Notes: generated by a model not told the origin, from the letters alone. A stretch of DNA of 61,697 nt from CAZZHG01 sp964653655 (GCA_964653655.1 CAZZHG010000020.1:1-61697); one strand, 5' to 3'. Positions 33,695-42,133 are shown, counted from the stretch's first letter. A program made the numbers and translations.

Positions 33695-34270
33695 GTGAAG
33701 CGAAGCCGAAAAGGACAGCGCGGAATCACTCTCGTGGGGGCCCTCGTCGCCGGGACACTCGTCGCGGTCGGCGCGGTATGGTGCGCCCGCGAGCTTGCCT
33801 CCCAACGGCGCAACCAGATGGATCTCCGCCGGTCGGTGCGGGCAGGCGAGTACGCGATAGAGCTCGTCGAAATGTTCCGCTCGTGGAACACGGGCACCCG
33901 GATGCTCGCGTACCTGAACGCGCCCGCCGCTCCCGGCGCTCCGGCTCCCTTGTGCTCCCACGTAAATCTCCTCGATAGAGTGAACGGCCGAATCCTGAAC
34001 GAAGACCCGGCCGCCGCTCTCCCCACCGAGGCTCTCGGCACGACCGAGGGAGCGATGTCGTCGGCGAACCGAAGCTACCGCGTTCACGTCGTCGACGCCC
34101 TCACGATGACGCCGGACATGAATTTTTGCACGAGGCTTCCCTCGGCGCTTCCGCCGCTGGGGCCGAACCACCGTTTTCTCGTGACCGTAACCGTGAGCTG
34201 GGTGCCGCCGGGGATGGACCTCGGATCGCTCAAGCACGTGGCCGTGTCGGCGCTGCTTCCCAAGCCATGA
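33695..34270 (+). CDS. Minor pilin-like protein (type IV pilin N-terminus, no Glu5)
   Basis: 191 residues from a GTG. A prepilin-peptidase site is seen as GQRG|ITLVGALVAG (cut after residue 10), followed by the usual hydrophobic helix and a 150-residue periplasmic domain with cysteines (LCSHVN, FCTRLP) that may pair. Position +5, nearly always Glu in pilins, is Gly. It resembles the PilV/GspI type in size and position, as first of a set. The next gene overlaps by 4 nt (ATGA). Role: a subunit at the tip or base of a pilus or pseudopilus; assembly genes are not in this window. Confidence 0.8.
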   Translation: MKRSRKGQRGITLVGALVAGTLVAVGAVWCARELASQRRNQMDLRRSVRAGEYAIELVEMFRSWNTGTRMLAYLNAPAAPGAPAPLCSHVNLLDRVNGRILNEDPAAALPTEALGTTEGAMSSANRSYRVHVVDALTMTPDMNFCTRLPSALPPLGPNHRFLVTVTVSWVPPGMDLGSLKHVAVSALLPKP

Positions 34271-34884
34271 ACCGCAAAGGCATCACTCTCATCGAAATGA
34301 TTCTCGCCTCCGCCGTCGGAGCCGCGGTGCTTTTGGTCGCGACGAGCTACATGACCCGGGCGGGACGCTCCACCGAAGAATCCATGCGCAAACGCGCCGA
34401 CGATTTCAATCTGCTTCAGGCCTCGAACCAGATCGTGCAGACGGCCCGCTTCGCCGGAGGCTCGGGCTGCTCTCGTCCCGCCGCCGGGACCCTCGAATGT
34501 TTCGTCGACAGAACGATGCCGGCGACCGGAGCCCTCAAGCGCGTGCGCTTTGCTCTACGCGCGAACAGCCTCGTTTACGAAGAGAGAAACGGCGCCGCCT
34601 GGGTGACGATGCAGACTTATCCCAACGTCACCGCCTTCGACATCTGCACCCCCGCGGAAGTGGCGGCCGACACCTGCGCCCTCGAGCCGCGCGCCATGAA
34701 CCGCGCCTTCGGCAGCGTCGCCAACGCCACGGTCGCCTATATGCGCTTCCGTCTGCGCCGGGCGCCGCCTCCGGGTTCCCCCATGGGGGACGCGGCCGCG
34801 GAGATTCAATCCGGATTTTTCGCCCGCAACACGGCCCAGCTCGCGCCCGGACTCGCCTTCCAGTTCGGAGGGACGATCCGATGA
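34267..34884 (+). CDS. Minor pilin-like protein, PilW/GspJ type
   Basis: 205 residues. Classic class III signal MNRKG|ITLIEMILASAVGAAVL with Glu at +5. The following domain is beta-rich with two Cys in GSGCSRPAAGTLECF and two in ICTPAEVAADTCAL, suggesting disulfides. Length and placement between a PilV-like and a third pilin-like gene fit PilW/GspJ-type minor pilins. Coupled by ATGA overlaps on both sides. Confidence 0.85.
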   Translation: MNRKGITLIEMILASAVGAAVLLVATSYMTRAGRSTEESMRKRADDFNLLQASNQIVQTARFAGGSGCSRPAAGTLECFVDRTMPATGALKRVRFALRANSLVYEERNGAAWVTMQTYPNVTAFDICTPAEVAADTCALEPRAMNRAFGSVANATVAYMRFRLRRAPPPGSPMGDAAAEIQSGFFARNTAQLAPGLAFQFGGTIR

Positions 34885-36500
34885 GACGCTTTCAAAAAGG
34901 CGGAGTGGAGCTCATCGGCGCGCTAATCATCATCGGCGTGATGGCCACCGGAGTGGGCACCATGTCGATGCTGTCCAGCGGCTCGGCGAGAGTGATGCAG
35001 GATCAGCTGAACGCCATCGAAGGGTTTTACGGTTCGGAAGTAGCGGCGACTCACCTCTTCGTGCTCGAAACGGCGAATCAGCCGCCGGCGGGCGCCGCCA
35101 ATGTCGACGGAAGTTTCAACATTCCCTCGAATGCGGGGGACTATTACGTGGACCCCGGGTACCGGGTTCCCGGCGGTAAGCCGGCTCTGCCGACCGGGCA
35201 CATCGCCTACTCGGCGCCTCTTCCTCGCGCGCTGGCGACGGTGAGCGAGACCGAAGCGGTCGCTCCCGACACGGGAAGTGTCGTGCGGAGGCTCGAAACG
35301 AACTCCTTCAAAGTTTTACCCAAAGGATTTTTCCCCGACCCCAACATGCGCTGCGGAGAAATCTCCTACCGCGGACGCGGCACCACCCACCGCATGTGCC
35401 TTCGGACGGTGACCGCGAGAAAACTGGTGAGCGCTGGAATCTTGAGCGGCTGCGGAATTAACGGAGGATCGCTGAAATGCTGGGGCAGTAATCTCCTGGG
35501 AGAGCTCGGCAATAACGGCGTGGGACTGTTTACGGGCGTCCCGCAGCAAGTAGTGGGAATGACCGATGGGGTCGAGGGAGTGAGTGTGGCCTTCGGTCAT
35601 GCCTGCGCCATCCGGAGAGGCGCCGCTTTCTGCTGGGGACTGAATTTGCTCAGCGCCTCGGGCCCGGCCGCGTCCTTCTTCGGAGATCCGGTACCGGTTC
35701 CGGTGACCGGCCTGGATGCCGGCGTTACTTCGATTTCCACCGGTTTCACCCATTCGTGCGCGGTCATGGACGGGGGAGCTTACTGCTGGGGCTCGAACAT
35801 CCTTGGGAACCTCGGAAGGCCCTTCGGAAGTCCGCTCATGAGCGCCACTCCACTACTCGTTCCCGGCCTCGAGACCGGCGTCACGGAAATCTCCGCGGGC
35901 TTCGAGCATACCTGCGCGATCCAGAACGGCGCCGCCGTCTGTTGGGGATCGAATGTCTTTGGAGAACTGGGGATTGGAGCGATAACGGGCTTCAGGGCGG
36001 TCCCCACCCAAGTGGTTGGTTTAGAGCAGGGAGTCTCGACCATAAGCGCCGGCATGTATTACAGCTGTGCGTCGGGGGCCGACGGAGCTTACTGCTGGGG
36101 AGGCGGTCCCGCGGCCGCCTTCGGAGCCTTGGGAACCGGCGGGGTAGTTGTTCTGCAACCCACGCCCACTCCGGTCGTCGGAGGGAAAAGATACATTTCG
36201 ATTTCCACCGGAGAAACTCACAGCTGCGGGTCGACGGGCGCCGAAACCGAATGCTGGGGGGCGAACCCTCTTTGGGCCTTCGGAAGTGTGCTCCCTCCGT
36301 TAGCTTACGCTCCGGTTTCGGCGGCGGGACTCGTCAATAACGCTTACGCGGAGAGCGTCTCGGCAGGGACCTTTTTCAGCTGCTCTCACGACGGACTACG
36401 CGCCCGTTGCGCGGGGATCAACGTGCTGGGCCAGCTAGGGCTCGGCATGAATTCACCGATGGAGCTGGCGGGCTTTCTGGATTTGGGAATATTGCCCTAG
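34881..36500 (+). CDS. Pilin-like protein fused to a seven-repeat RCC1 beta-propeller
   Basis: 539 residues from the ATG at 34881 (GGAGG upstream, overlaps the previous stop). N-terminal class III signal: QKGG|VELIGALIIIGVMATG, with Gly at +5. Residues about 25-180 form a pilin-type domain with two cysteines. From about residue 183 to 525 there are seven RCC1-type repeats, each with the pattern CA-x7-10-CWGSN (HSCAVMDGGAYCWGSN and similar); seven blades make one closed propeller and each blade carries its own Cys pair, likely a disulfide outside the cell. The last blade is degenerate (RCAGIN). A propeller on a pilin suggests an exposed adhesin at the pilus tip, analogous to PilY1 but in one chain. 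Confidence 0.85.
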   Translation: MRRFQKGGVELIGALIIIGVMATGVGTMSMLSSGSARVMQDQLNAIEGFYGSEVAATHLFVLETANQPPAGAANVDGSFNIPSNAGDYYVDPGYRVPGGKPALPTGHIAYSAPLPRALATVSETEAVAPDTGSVVRRLETNSFKVLPKGFFPDPNMRCGEISYRGRGTTHRMCLRTVTARKLVSAGILSGCGINGGSLKCWGSNLLGELGNNGVGLFTGVPQQVVGMTDGVEGVSVAFGHACAIRRGAAFCWGLNLLSASGPAASFFGDPVPVPVTGLDAGVTSISTGFTHSCAVMDGGAYCWGSNILGNLGRPFGSPLMSATPLLVPGLETGVTEISAGFEHTCAIQNGAAVCWGSNVFGELGIGAITGFRAVPTQVVGLEQGVSTISAGMYYSCASGADGAYCWGGGPAAAFGALGTGGVVVLQPTPTPVVGGKRYISISTGETHSCGSTGAETECWGANPLWAFGSVLPPLAYAPVSAAGLVNNAYAESVSAGTFFSCSHDGLRARCAGINVLGQLGLGMNSPMELAGFLDLGILP

Positions 36501-36507
36501 GAGACTG

Positions 36508-36924
36508 ATGCACGCTTTGAAAGGAATTCTACTCGGGCTCGCGATGGTCGGAATCGGCTGTCTGATCCTTTACTCCCGCGGCAAAGCGCCCCAGGATACG
36601 GCCGTCGGCACCGCTCCAGCTCTTCCGAAAGCGGCGGCGCGCCGGGGAACGAAAGGCGCTCCGCCGGCAAAGACGATTCCTCCGGCGAGTTACGGCGTGA
36701 ACGATCCCACAATTCAGGGGCCGACCAATCCTTCCCCCGCGTGGATCGAAGAGCACACTCAGATGAAAGTGATGCGTAAGTACATGCCTTACCTGCGCGT
36801 ACCGACGGGTGCGTTTACGCCCGCCGAGATCCAATCGTTCACGCGCCCCTTCGATCCGAACGACGTAAGCGGTCGCCCCAGCAAAGCGCTGGCGGAAGAG
36901 CTCAAAGCCAATCTGAAAAAGTAA
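36508..36924 (+). CDS. Small membrane-anchored protein of the pilin operon
   Basis: 138 residues; AGGAG lies 5 nt before the ATG and the gene begins 7 nt after the pilin-RCC1 gene. One hydrophobic segment (about 5-22, GILLGLAMVGIGCLILYS) preceded by LKG, so even a prepilin-like cut is conceivable though Glu5 is missing; otherwise an anchor. Then a Pro/Ala/Lys-rich linker (about 25-60) and a short conserved-looking C-terminus (WIEEHTQMKVMRKYMPYLRVP). Function unknown; it probably works with the pilin set. Confidence 0.75.
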   Translation: MHALKGILLGLAMVGIGCLILYSRGKAPQDTAVGTAPALPKAAARRGTKGAPPAKTIPPASYGVNDPTIQGPTNPSPAWIEEHTQMKVMRKYMPYLRVPTGAFTPAEIQSFTRPFDPNDVSGRPSKALAEELKANLKK

Positions 36925-36929
36925 GAGAA

Positions 36930-37898
36930 TTAACCGTGACGGAGCTTTTCGTCCGTTTGGGCGGGGGCGCGGTTGAGCAGGTACCAGCGGATGGTGTTGC
37001 CGAGGCCGTCGCGCAGCGAGGTCTTCGCGCGGAAGCCGAAGAAGCGTTCCGCGCGGCTGACATCGAGGCGCCGTCGCGGCTGTCCGTTCGGGCGGGATGG
37101 ATCCCAGAGGATGCTGCCCGTGTAGCCGGTGTGGCCGGCGACGATGGTGGCGAGCTCTCGGATGGCGAGTTCCTCGCCGGAACCGAGATTCACCGGCTCG
37201 TTGCCGTCGTATTTTTCGGTGGCGAGCACGATCGCTTCCGCCGCGTCTTCCACGTACAGGAACTCGCGCGTCGGCGAGCCGTCGCCCCACAGAACGATTT
37301 CCTTCGCTCCGGCGTCCTTCGCCTCCACGCACTTGCGAATCAGCGCGGGGATGACGTGGGAACTTTCGGGATCGAAGTTGTCGCGGGGCCCGTAGAGATT
37401 CACGGGGAGCAGATAAATCGAATTGAAACCGTATTGCTCGCGGTACGCCTGGCCCTGCACGAGCATCATCTTCTTCGCCAAGCCGTACGGTGCGTTCGTC
37501 TCCTCGGGATATCCCGCCCAGAGATCCTGCTCGCGGAAAGGCGTCGGCGTGAACTTTGGGTACGCGCAGATGGTGCCCGTCGCGACGAACTTTTCGACGC
37601 GGAACTGGCGCGCGTACTCCATGAGCTGCAGGCCCATGATCGCGTTGTCGTAAAAAAAGCTGCCCGGATTTTTCGCGTTGGCGCCGATGCCGCCGACGAC
37701 GGCGGCGAGATGAATGATCACGTCGGGCTTCACCTGGGTCAGAAGCCGGACGATGGCCGCGCGATCGCGGAGATCGAACTCGCGCGAGCGCGGGACGAAG
37801 ATGTCCTTGCAGCCGCGCTCCTTCAGCCGATTGACGACGAAAGAGCCCAGAAACCCGGCCCCGCCCGTCACGATAATTTTCTTGTTGCTCAGATCCAT
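36930..37898 (-). CDS. fcl: GDP-L-fucose synthase (GDP-4-keto-6-deoxymannose epimerase/reductase)
   Basis: 322 residues from the ATG at 37898. Short-chain dehydrogenase fold: NAD(P)-binding GGAGFLGS (about 12-19), catalytic Tyr-Lys in YGLAKK, and Fcl-specific HLAAVVGGIGAN and YGPRDNFDPESSHVIPALI. It makes GDP-L-fucose from GDP-4-keto-6-deoxymannose, for a fucose-containing polysaccharide. No GDP-mannose dehydratase gene is seen nearby. Divergent from the Wzt exporter gene, with a palindrome between. Confidence 0.94.
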   Translation of the reverse strand: MDLSNKKIIVTGGAGFLGSFVVNRLKERGCKDIFVPRSREFDLRDRAAIVRLLTQVKPDVIIHLAAVVGGIGANAKNPGSFFYDNAIMGLQLMEYARQFRVEKFVATGTICAYPKFTPTPFREQDLWAGYPEETNAPYGLAKKMMLVQGQAYREQYGFNSIYLLPVNLYGPRDNFDPESSHVIPALIRKCVEAKDAGAKEIVLWGDGSPTREFLYVEDAAEAIVLATEKYDGNEPVNLGSGEELAIRELATIVAGHTGYTGSILWDPSRPNGQPRRRLDVSRAERFFGFRAKTSLRDGLGNTIRWYLLNRAPAQTDEKLRHG

Positions 37899-37916
37899 GC
37901 TCGTGCGATCACAATT

Positions 37917-37932
37917 GATACATATTTGTATC
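37917..37932. promoter_or_regulatory. Perfect palindrome, candidate operator
   Basis: GATACA-TATT-TGTATC, six-base arms with a 4-nt centre, 19 nt upstream of fcl and in the gap shared with wzt. Its AT-rich, symmetric form is typical of a dimeric repressor site. Confidence 0.5.
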
Positions 37933-38027
37933 GGCATCGGCGCCCGAAAACTGCAGCCGGACCAGTTAAAGATTTTAGGAGACGCTGCGCGGCCTGGCGA
38001 GGGTGTAGGCGTCGCCCGATCCTGAGC

Positions 38028-38033
38028 TATAAT
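38028..38033 (+). promoter_or_regulatory. TATAAT -10 element for the wzt transcript
   Basis: Exact TATAAT about 37 nt before the ATG at 38071. The expected -35 position (about 38005) has no good match, so an activator or an alternative factor may be needed. Confidence 0.45.
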
Positions 38034-38070
38034 TAGAACAGTCCCTTCCCTCAATTCCCCCAGAAAACTT

Positions 38071-39345
38071 ATGCAGCCAGCCATCAAAGCCCAGGGCGTT
38101 TGGAAACACTTTCAACTTGGCGCGCAATTCGAAAAGGGAACCTCCCTGAAGGAAACCCTGACGGGCGCCGTAACGGGGCCCCTGCGCTACTCCTACAGGC
38201 TCGTGAGGGGCATTCCGCCGCCGCCCCGCGCGCAACGCGAGACCATCTGGGCGCTGAAGGACATCAATTTCGAGATTCAGCCGGGAGAAATCGTCGGCAT
38301 CATCGGCCGCAACGGTGCGGGCAAATCCACGCTGTTCAAGGTCCTAAGCCGGATCACCGCGCCAACGCGGGGCAAGATCGACATCTACGGCCGCGTCGCC
38401 TCCCTGCTCGAAGTGGGTACCGGTTTTCACCACCAGCTCACCGGGCGGGAGAACATCTTTCTGTCGGGCTCAGTCTTCGGCATGAAAATCGCCGAGGTGA
38501 AAAAGCAGTTCGACGCCATCGTCGCCTACTCGGAGATCGAGCGTTTCATCGACACGCCCGTGAAGTTTTACTCGAGCGGGATGTACATCCGTCTCGCCTT
38601 CGCGGTCGCGGCCCATCTCAACCCGGACATCATGCTGGTCGACGAGATCCTCGCCGTCGGCGACATGGCCTTTCAGAAAAAATGCCTCGGCACGCTGAAG
38701 GAGTCCCAGCGCGATAACCGCACCGTTCTTTTCGTGAGCCACAGCATGCAGGTGGTGCGGCAGCTTTGCACCCGAGTGATTCACGTCGAGAACGGCGCCA
38801 TCCGAATGGACTGCCCGACGGAAATCGGAATCACCAACTACAACAAGTTCCTCCAGAAGCCGCGGGATCTCAGCTCCGAGGGTAAGATCAACCGCCTTCA
38901 CCGCAGCACCGGCGCCGTCGAGATTCAGACGCTCGTCGCCCGGCGCGCCGGCGAAGAGTGCTGGCGTTTCAAGCACGGCGAGAACGTCGAGCTCGACATC
39001 GACTACAAAGTACAGAGAGACATTCCGGCCCTCGGCGTGTTTCTCACCATCCGATCCGTAATGTCCGGAGACGTCATCACGACGGTGTTCGAGCCCCTGT
39101 CGGAGGACCCGGTGAAGGCAGGCGTTACGTCTCGCATCGAGCTGAAGCTGCCGAAAATCCCCCTTCGTCCAGGCGACTATTCGATGAGCTTGCAGATGAC
39201 CAGTCTCGGCCGCGAAAACGTATACGACATTATCGACGACAACGTCGGCTTGCCGTGGCTATCCATCGAAACGGCGGTCGGCGATTCCATCGCGAACGAA
39301 GGCTACGTGAGCCTTCCCTCATCGGTAAAAGTGATAGCGGCTTAG
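38071..39345 (+). CDS. wzt: Polysaccharide ABC exporter ATP-binding protein Wzt
   Basis: 424 residues. Nucleotide-binding domain: Walker A GRNGAGKS (about 84-91), FYSSGMYIRLAFA signature typical of the TagH/KpsT/Wzt group, Walker B IMLVDEILAVGD, and switch H in SHSMQ. From about residue 245 a second, beta-rich domain matches the Wzt C-terminal carbohydrate-binding domain that recognises the capped chain end in O-antigen export. The partner permease is encoded on the opposite strand, ending 8 nt away. Confidence 0.93.
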   Translation: MQPAIKAQGVWKHFQLGAQFEKGTSLKETLTGAVTGPLRYSYRLVRGIPPPPRAQRETIWALKDINFEIQPGEIVGIIGRNGAGKSTLFKVLSRITAPTRGKIDIYGRVASLLEVGTGFHHQLTGRENIFLSGSVFGMKIAEVKKQFDAIVAYSEIERFIDTPVKFYSSGMYIRLAFAVAAHLNPDIMLVDEILAVGDMAFQKKCLGTLKESQRDNRTVLFVSHSMQVVRQLCTRVIHVENGAIRMDCPTEIGITNYNKFLQKPRDLSSEGKINRLHRSTGAVEIQTLVARRAGEECWRFKHGENVELDIDYKVQRDIPALGVFLTIRSVMSGDVITTVFEPLSEDPVKAGVTSRIELKLPKIPLRPGDYSMSLQMTSLGRENVYDIIDDNVGLPWLSIETAVGDSIANEGYVSLPSSVKVIAA

Positions 39346-39352
39346 TCGGTTA

Positions 39353-40264
39353 TCAGACGATGTCGGCGAAGGTCGATTCGACCTTGCGGAAGTAGTAGAG
39401 CCCCACGAACATCAGGACGATTCCGGCGGCGAGAGAAATTCCCACCAGAGCGAGGTCGACGGGACGGCCGAGAAAGGCGTTTCGGAACCCTTCGACGATT
39501 CCCACCACGGGGTTGGCGTACACCCACACCCGGTAACGCTCAGGCACGAGCGAAAGCGGATACGTAATCGGCGTCACCCACAGACCCATGTTCAAGCAGA
39601 CGGGAACGAGGTTTCCGACGTCGCGGAAGCGGACGTTCCAGGCGCTGAGGAACAAACTCATGCCGAGAATTTGAAGACAGAGAATCGCCGTCAGCACGGG
39701 AATCCAAAAGAGCGCGGCGACGGACGGAACGTAGCCGAAGTAGTAGATTATGGGCACGGCGCTTGCGATCCCCACGAACAGATCGACGAAGCCCGGCAGA
39801 AGCGATCCGATCGGAAGCAGCAGGCGCGGGAAGTAAACTTTCGTCAGCACGTAGGAGTTGGCGACGAGGCACGAGCTGCACCGGCCCACCCCGTTTATGA
39901 AAAAGAGCCAGGGCAAAAAACCCAGGAAGTTGAAGAGCGGGTACGGCAGCCCGTCGGAGGGCATCTTCGCGAGCTTGCCGAACAATATCGTGAAGACCCC
40001 GGTCGACATCAGCGGCTGCAGGATCGTCCAGCCCACTCCCAGAAACGTCTGAGCGTAGCGAAGCTTGATGTCGCGCCACGCGAGCAGCATCGCAAGCTCG
40101 CGGTACTCCCACGCATCCCGCACATCCACGAGCTTGAGCCCCGTTTCCACGCCGAAAATCTCGAGATGACGGCGCATTTTCACCGGGGACGACGCTTCGG
40201 CCAAGGCCGGAGCCGTGGTCACTGGTGTCGCGGGTAGTTCTTTTAGTGCTGATTTCGGGCGCAT
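39353..40264 (-). CDS. wzm: Polysaccharide ABC exporter permease Wzm
   Basis: 303 residues, six membrane helices, ABC-2 family. After a 55-residue cytoplasmic N-terminus come AWRDIKLRYAQTFLGVGWTILQPL, the classic Wzm/TagG entry segment, and SAWNVRFRDVGNLVP and WVTPITYPL near the C-terminus. It would pair with the adjacent Wzt. Unusually, the two genes converge rather than form an operon, so each has its own promoter. No clear ribosome site precedes the ATG. Confidence 0.94.
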   Translation of the reverse strand: MRPKSALKELPATPVTTAPALAEASSPVKMRRHLEIFGVETGLKLVDVRDAWEYRELAMLLAWRDIKLRYAQTFLGVGWTILQPLMSTGVFTILFGKLAKMPSDGLPYPLFNFLGFLPWLFFINGVGRCSSCLVANSYVLTKVYFPRLLLPIGSLLPGFVDLFVGIASAVPIIYYFGYVPSVAALFWIPVLTAILCLQILGMSLFLSAWNVRFRDVGNLVPVCLNMGLWVTPITYPLSLVPERYRVWVYANPVVGIVEGFRNAFLGRPVDLALVGISLAAGIVLMFVGLYYFRKVESTFADIV

Positions 40265-40332
40265 GAAGGGTTTCGGCTCTCAAATGTTATCGGCTTCTCC
40301 ACAATTGAACCTTAACGGGTTAAAAAGGGCCC

Positions 40333-41220
40333 ATGGATACGGACCGACTCCGCTACTTTTGCGCCGTGGCAAGGACAGGAAGCCTTCGCCGAGCCGCTGA
40401 AATCGTGAAGGTTTCCGCTCCCGCACTGTCCAAAGCCATCAAGCTGCTCGAATCGGAAGTCGGCACGAAGCTGCTCGAGCCCACTGGCCGTGGGATCATG
40501 CTTACCGAAGATGGGGCCCGGCTGGCTGAAAGAGGGGCCCGAATCCTCAACGAGCTCGACGCACTGAGAACCAGCCTAAGAGAGCCCTCCCCCGCGGTTC
40601 CCGAACTCCGTCTCGGGTCGTTCGAAGTTTTCACGACTCACGCCTTGGGCGAGCTACTGGAATGCGCGGGAAGCGAATCGCCTCTGCTGCTCCACGAACT
40701 CGTGCCCGGAAAAATGGAAGAGGCGCTAGCCGCCCGCCGTATCGATTGGGGAATCACCTACGTTCCGATTCCCCATCCCGATCTGGATTTTCTGCCGGCG
40801 GCCACCGTTTCTATGGGGATATTCGCGAAACCCGGCGCCTTCGAGAAGACTCCGGCCACTGAGCTGCCTTTCGCCGTTCCCGTCACGCCCATCGAAGGCT
40901 CGCCGACAAAAATCATGGGACTGGACGGCTGGCCCGATCACGAAGTGCCGCGCGAGCAGCGTTATCGGGTGACGATGATGGAAAGCGCCTTGGAACTCTG
41001 CCGGCTCGGGCTCGCGGCGGCCTACCTTCCTACTTTCGTCGTGGCCCGCCATAACTTGAAGGTGACCGAAAGCAACCGTTTGACGCCGAGAAAACTGCCC
41101 TCGTCGCTGTCCGCGAAATACGTGAAGCAGTCCGTGTATCTAGTCCGCCGGAAAGGAAGCGGGGACGAAGAGATGGGTAAGAAGCTCGCCAAAGCTCTGC
41201 GGCTTCTCTGTCGCGACTAG
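40333..41220 (+). CDS. LysR-family transcriptional regulator
   Basis: 295 residues. N-terminal winged helix-turn-helix (about 5-62, TGSLRRAAEIVKVSAPALSKAIKLL) and a LysR effector-binding domain (about 90-290). It probably regulates neighbours or its own gene. The upstream 68 nt contain AACC-TTAAC-GGTT-like symmetry (TTGAACCTTAACGGGTTAA), which may be an autoregulatory site. Divergent from wzm, so wzm is one candidate target; the ligand is unknown. Confidence 0.92.
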   Translation: MDTDRLRYFCAVARTGSLRRAAEIVKVSAPALSKAIKLLESEVGTKLLEPTGRGIMLTEDGARLAERGARILNELDALRTSLREPSPAVPELRLGSFEVFTTHALGELLECAGSESPLLLHELVPGKMEEALAARRIDWGITYVPIPHPDLDFLPAATVSMGIFAKPGAFEKTPATELPFAVPVTPIEGSPTKIMGLDGWPDHEVPREQRYRVTMMESALELCRLGLAAAYLPTFVVARHNLKVTESNRLTPRKLPSSLSAKYVKQSVYLVRRKGSGDEEMGKKLAKALRLLCRD

Positions 41221-41254
41221 CGGTTGGGTGCCGCGATACGGGGTCATGTAGCTT

Positions 41255-42133
41255 TTACGACGGCCTGGCATGTGACCCGTTCCGCCCCGTCGGGTATCCG
41301 AGGAGAGCTTCGTCCTTGCCTCGGGGCGGGTTGATTGAAAACCCCTTGAGGCGGTTGTGCACCCCGCAAAGTAATTGCAGATTTTGAAGGGCATTCGATC
41401 CTCCTAGACTCCAAGGGACGACGTGGTCGATTTGGAGGAAGCCGCGGCTGCCACACTGCCGGCATTGTCCACGGTCCCGGCGCCAAACGGCCCGTCTCAC
41501 TTGAGCGGGAATGGCTCTCGTTTCCTTGCTTGGGGTTCTCGGCAGACTTTTCCGCTTAGGTTCCCTCGTCGGGTCGGTTTTCTCGACGAGAAGTTTGAAA
41601 GCTTCCTTCACGATTTCTTCGAGCTTTCCTCTGGGATATTTATGCCGAAGACGATCTTGTAGCGCTTTGTACAGGGCGACAGTCTCCTCGTCGCCGGAGA
41701 AGACGAACATCGTGTGGGTCTTGCTGATGGGCTTCAGCTTCTCCTTACATTCGCCGGCGAATGTAACGGGGGCCAGCTTCTTCTGAAGCTCGTACTTGCT
41801 CTTGCCTTCCGTTTCCGCAATTAGCTCCTGGTGATTCTCTTGCGTGACCTGCGGAGCCAAGAGGCTTGCGTTAGTCATGGTGAGTTTGCCCGAGGCAATC
41901 TTTTCCAGAATCTCGGGAAACTGCCTACTCAAACGCGCCACTTGAATGCGCTTGCAGGTACTCGCCTCGGACAGGCCGAGTTCTTTCACGCAGAATTGAA
42001 AGAGAGAGGAATATTCAGGCAGGAAGAGTCTTCGAAGATCGACTTCAGCGAGATAAGAAAGAAACCTCGCTTGAGTCTTTCTCTCTTCGGTCATCGAATT
42101 TTTCAGGGCTTGAATGAGTTCGGTGTCTTTCAT
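41255..42133 (-). CDS. HNH endonuclease-like protein with DUF222-like helical N-terminus
   Basis: 292 residues. Residues 1-190 are alpha-helical (RFLSYLAEVDLRRLFLPEYSSLFQFCVKELGLSEASTCKRI), then an HNH domain (about 215-265): CRQCGSRGFLQIDHVVPWSLGG...LLCGVHN supplies the zinc cysteines (CxxC) and the catalytic DH. Such proteins occur in many copies in some Bdellovibrionota and actinobacteria; role unclear, perhaps DNA repair or defence, not necessarily mobile. AAGGGGA lies before the ATG. No toxin, methylase or phage gene is nearby. Confidence 0.85.
   Translation of the reverse strand: MKDTELIQALKNSMTEERKTQARFLSYLAEVDLRRLFLPEYSSLFQFCVKELGLSEASTCKRIQVARLSRQFPEILEKIASGKLTMTNASLLAPQVTQENHQELIAETEGKSKYELQKKLAPVTFAGECKEKLKPISKTHTMFVFSGDEETVALYKALQDRLRHKYPRGKLEEIVKEAFKLLVEKTDPTREPKRKSLPRTPSKETRAIPAQVRRAVWRRDRGQCRQCGSRGFLQIDHVVPWSLGGSNALQNLQLLCGVHNRLKGFSINPPRGKDEALLGYPTGRNGSHARPS

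Noticed and set aside
40304..40322. Symmetry before the LysR gene as a firm operator
   Set aside because: The TTGAACCTTAACGGGTTAA stretch is symmetric but does not fit the T-N11-A rule cleanly, so it is mentioned with the gene only.
41255..42133. Homing endonuclease or mobile intron
   Set aside because: The HNH gene is not inside another gene and no intron-like flanks are present.
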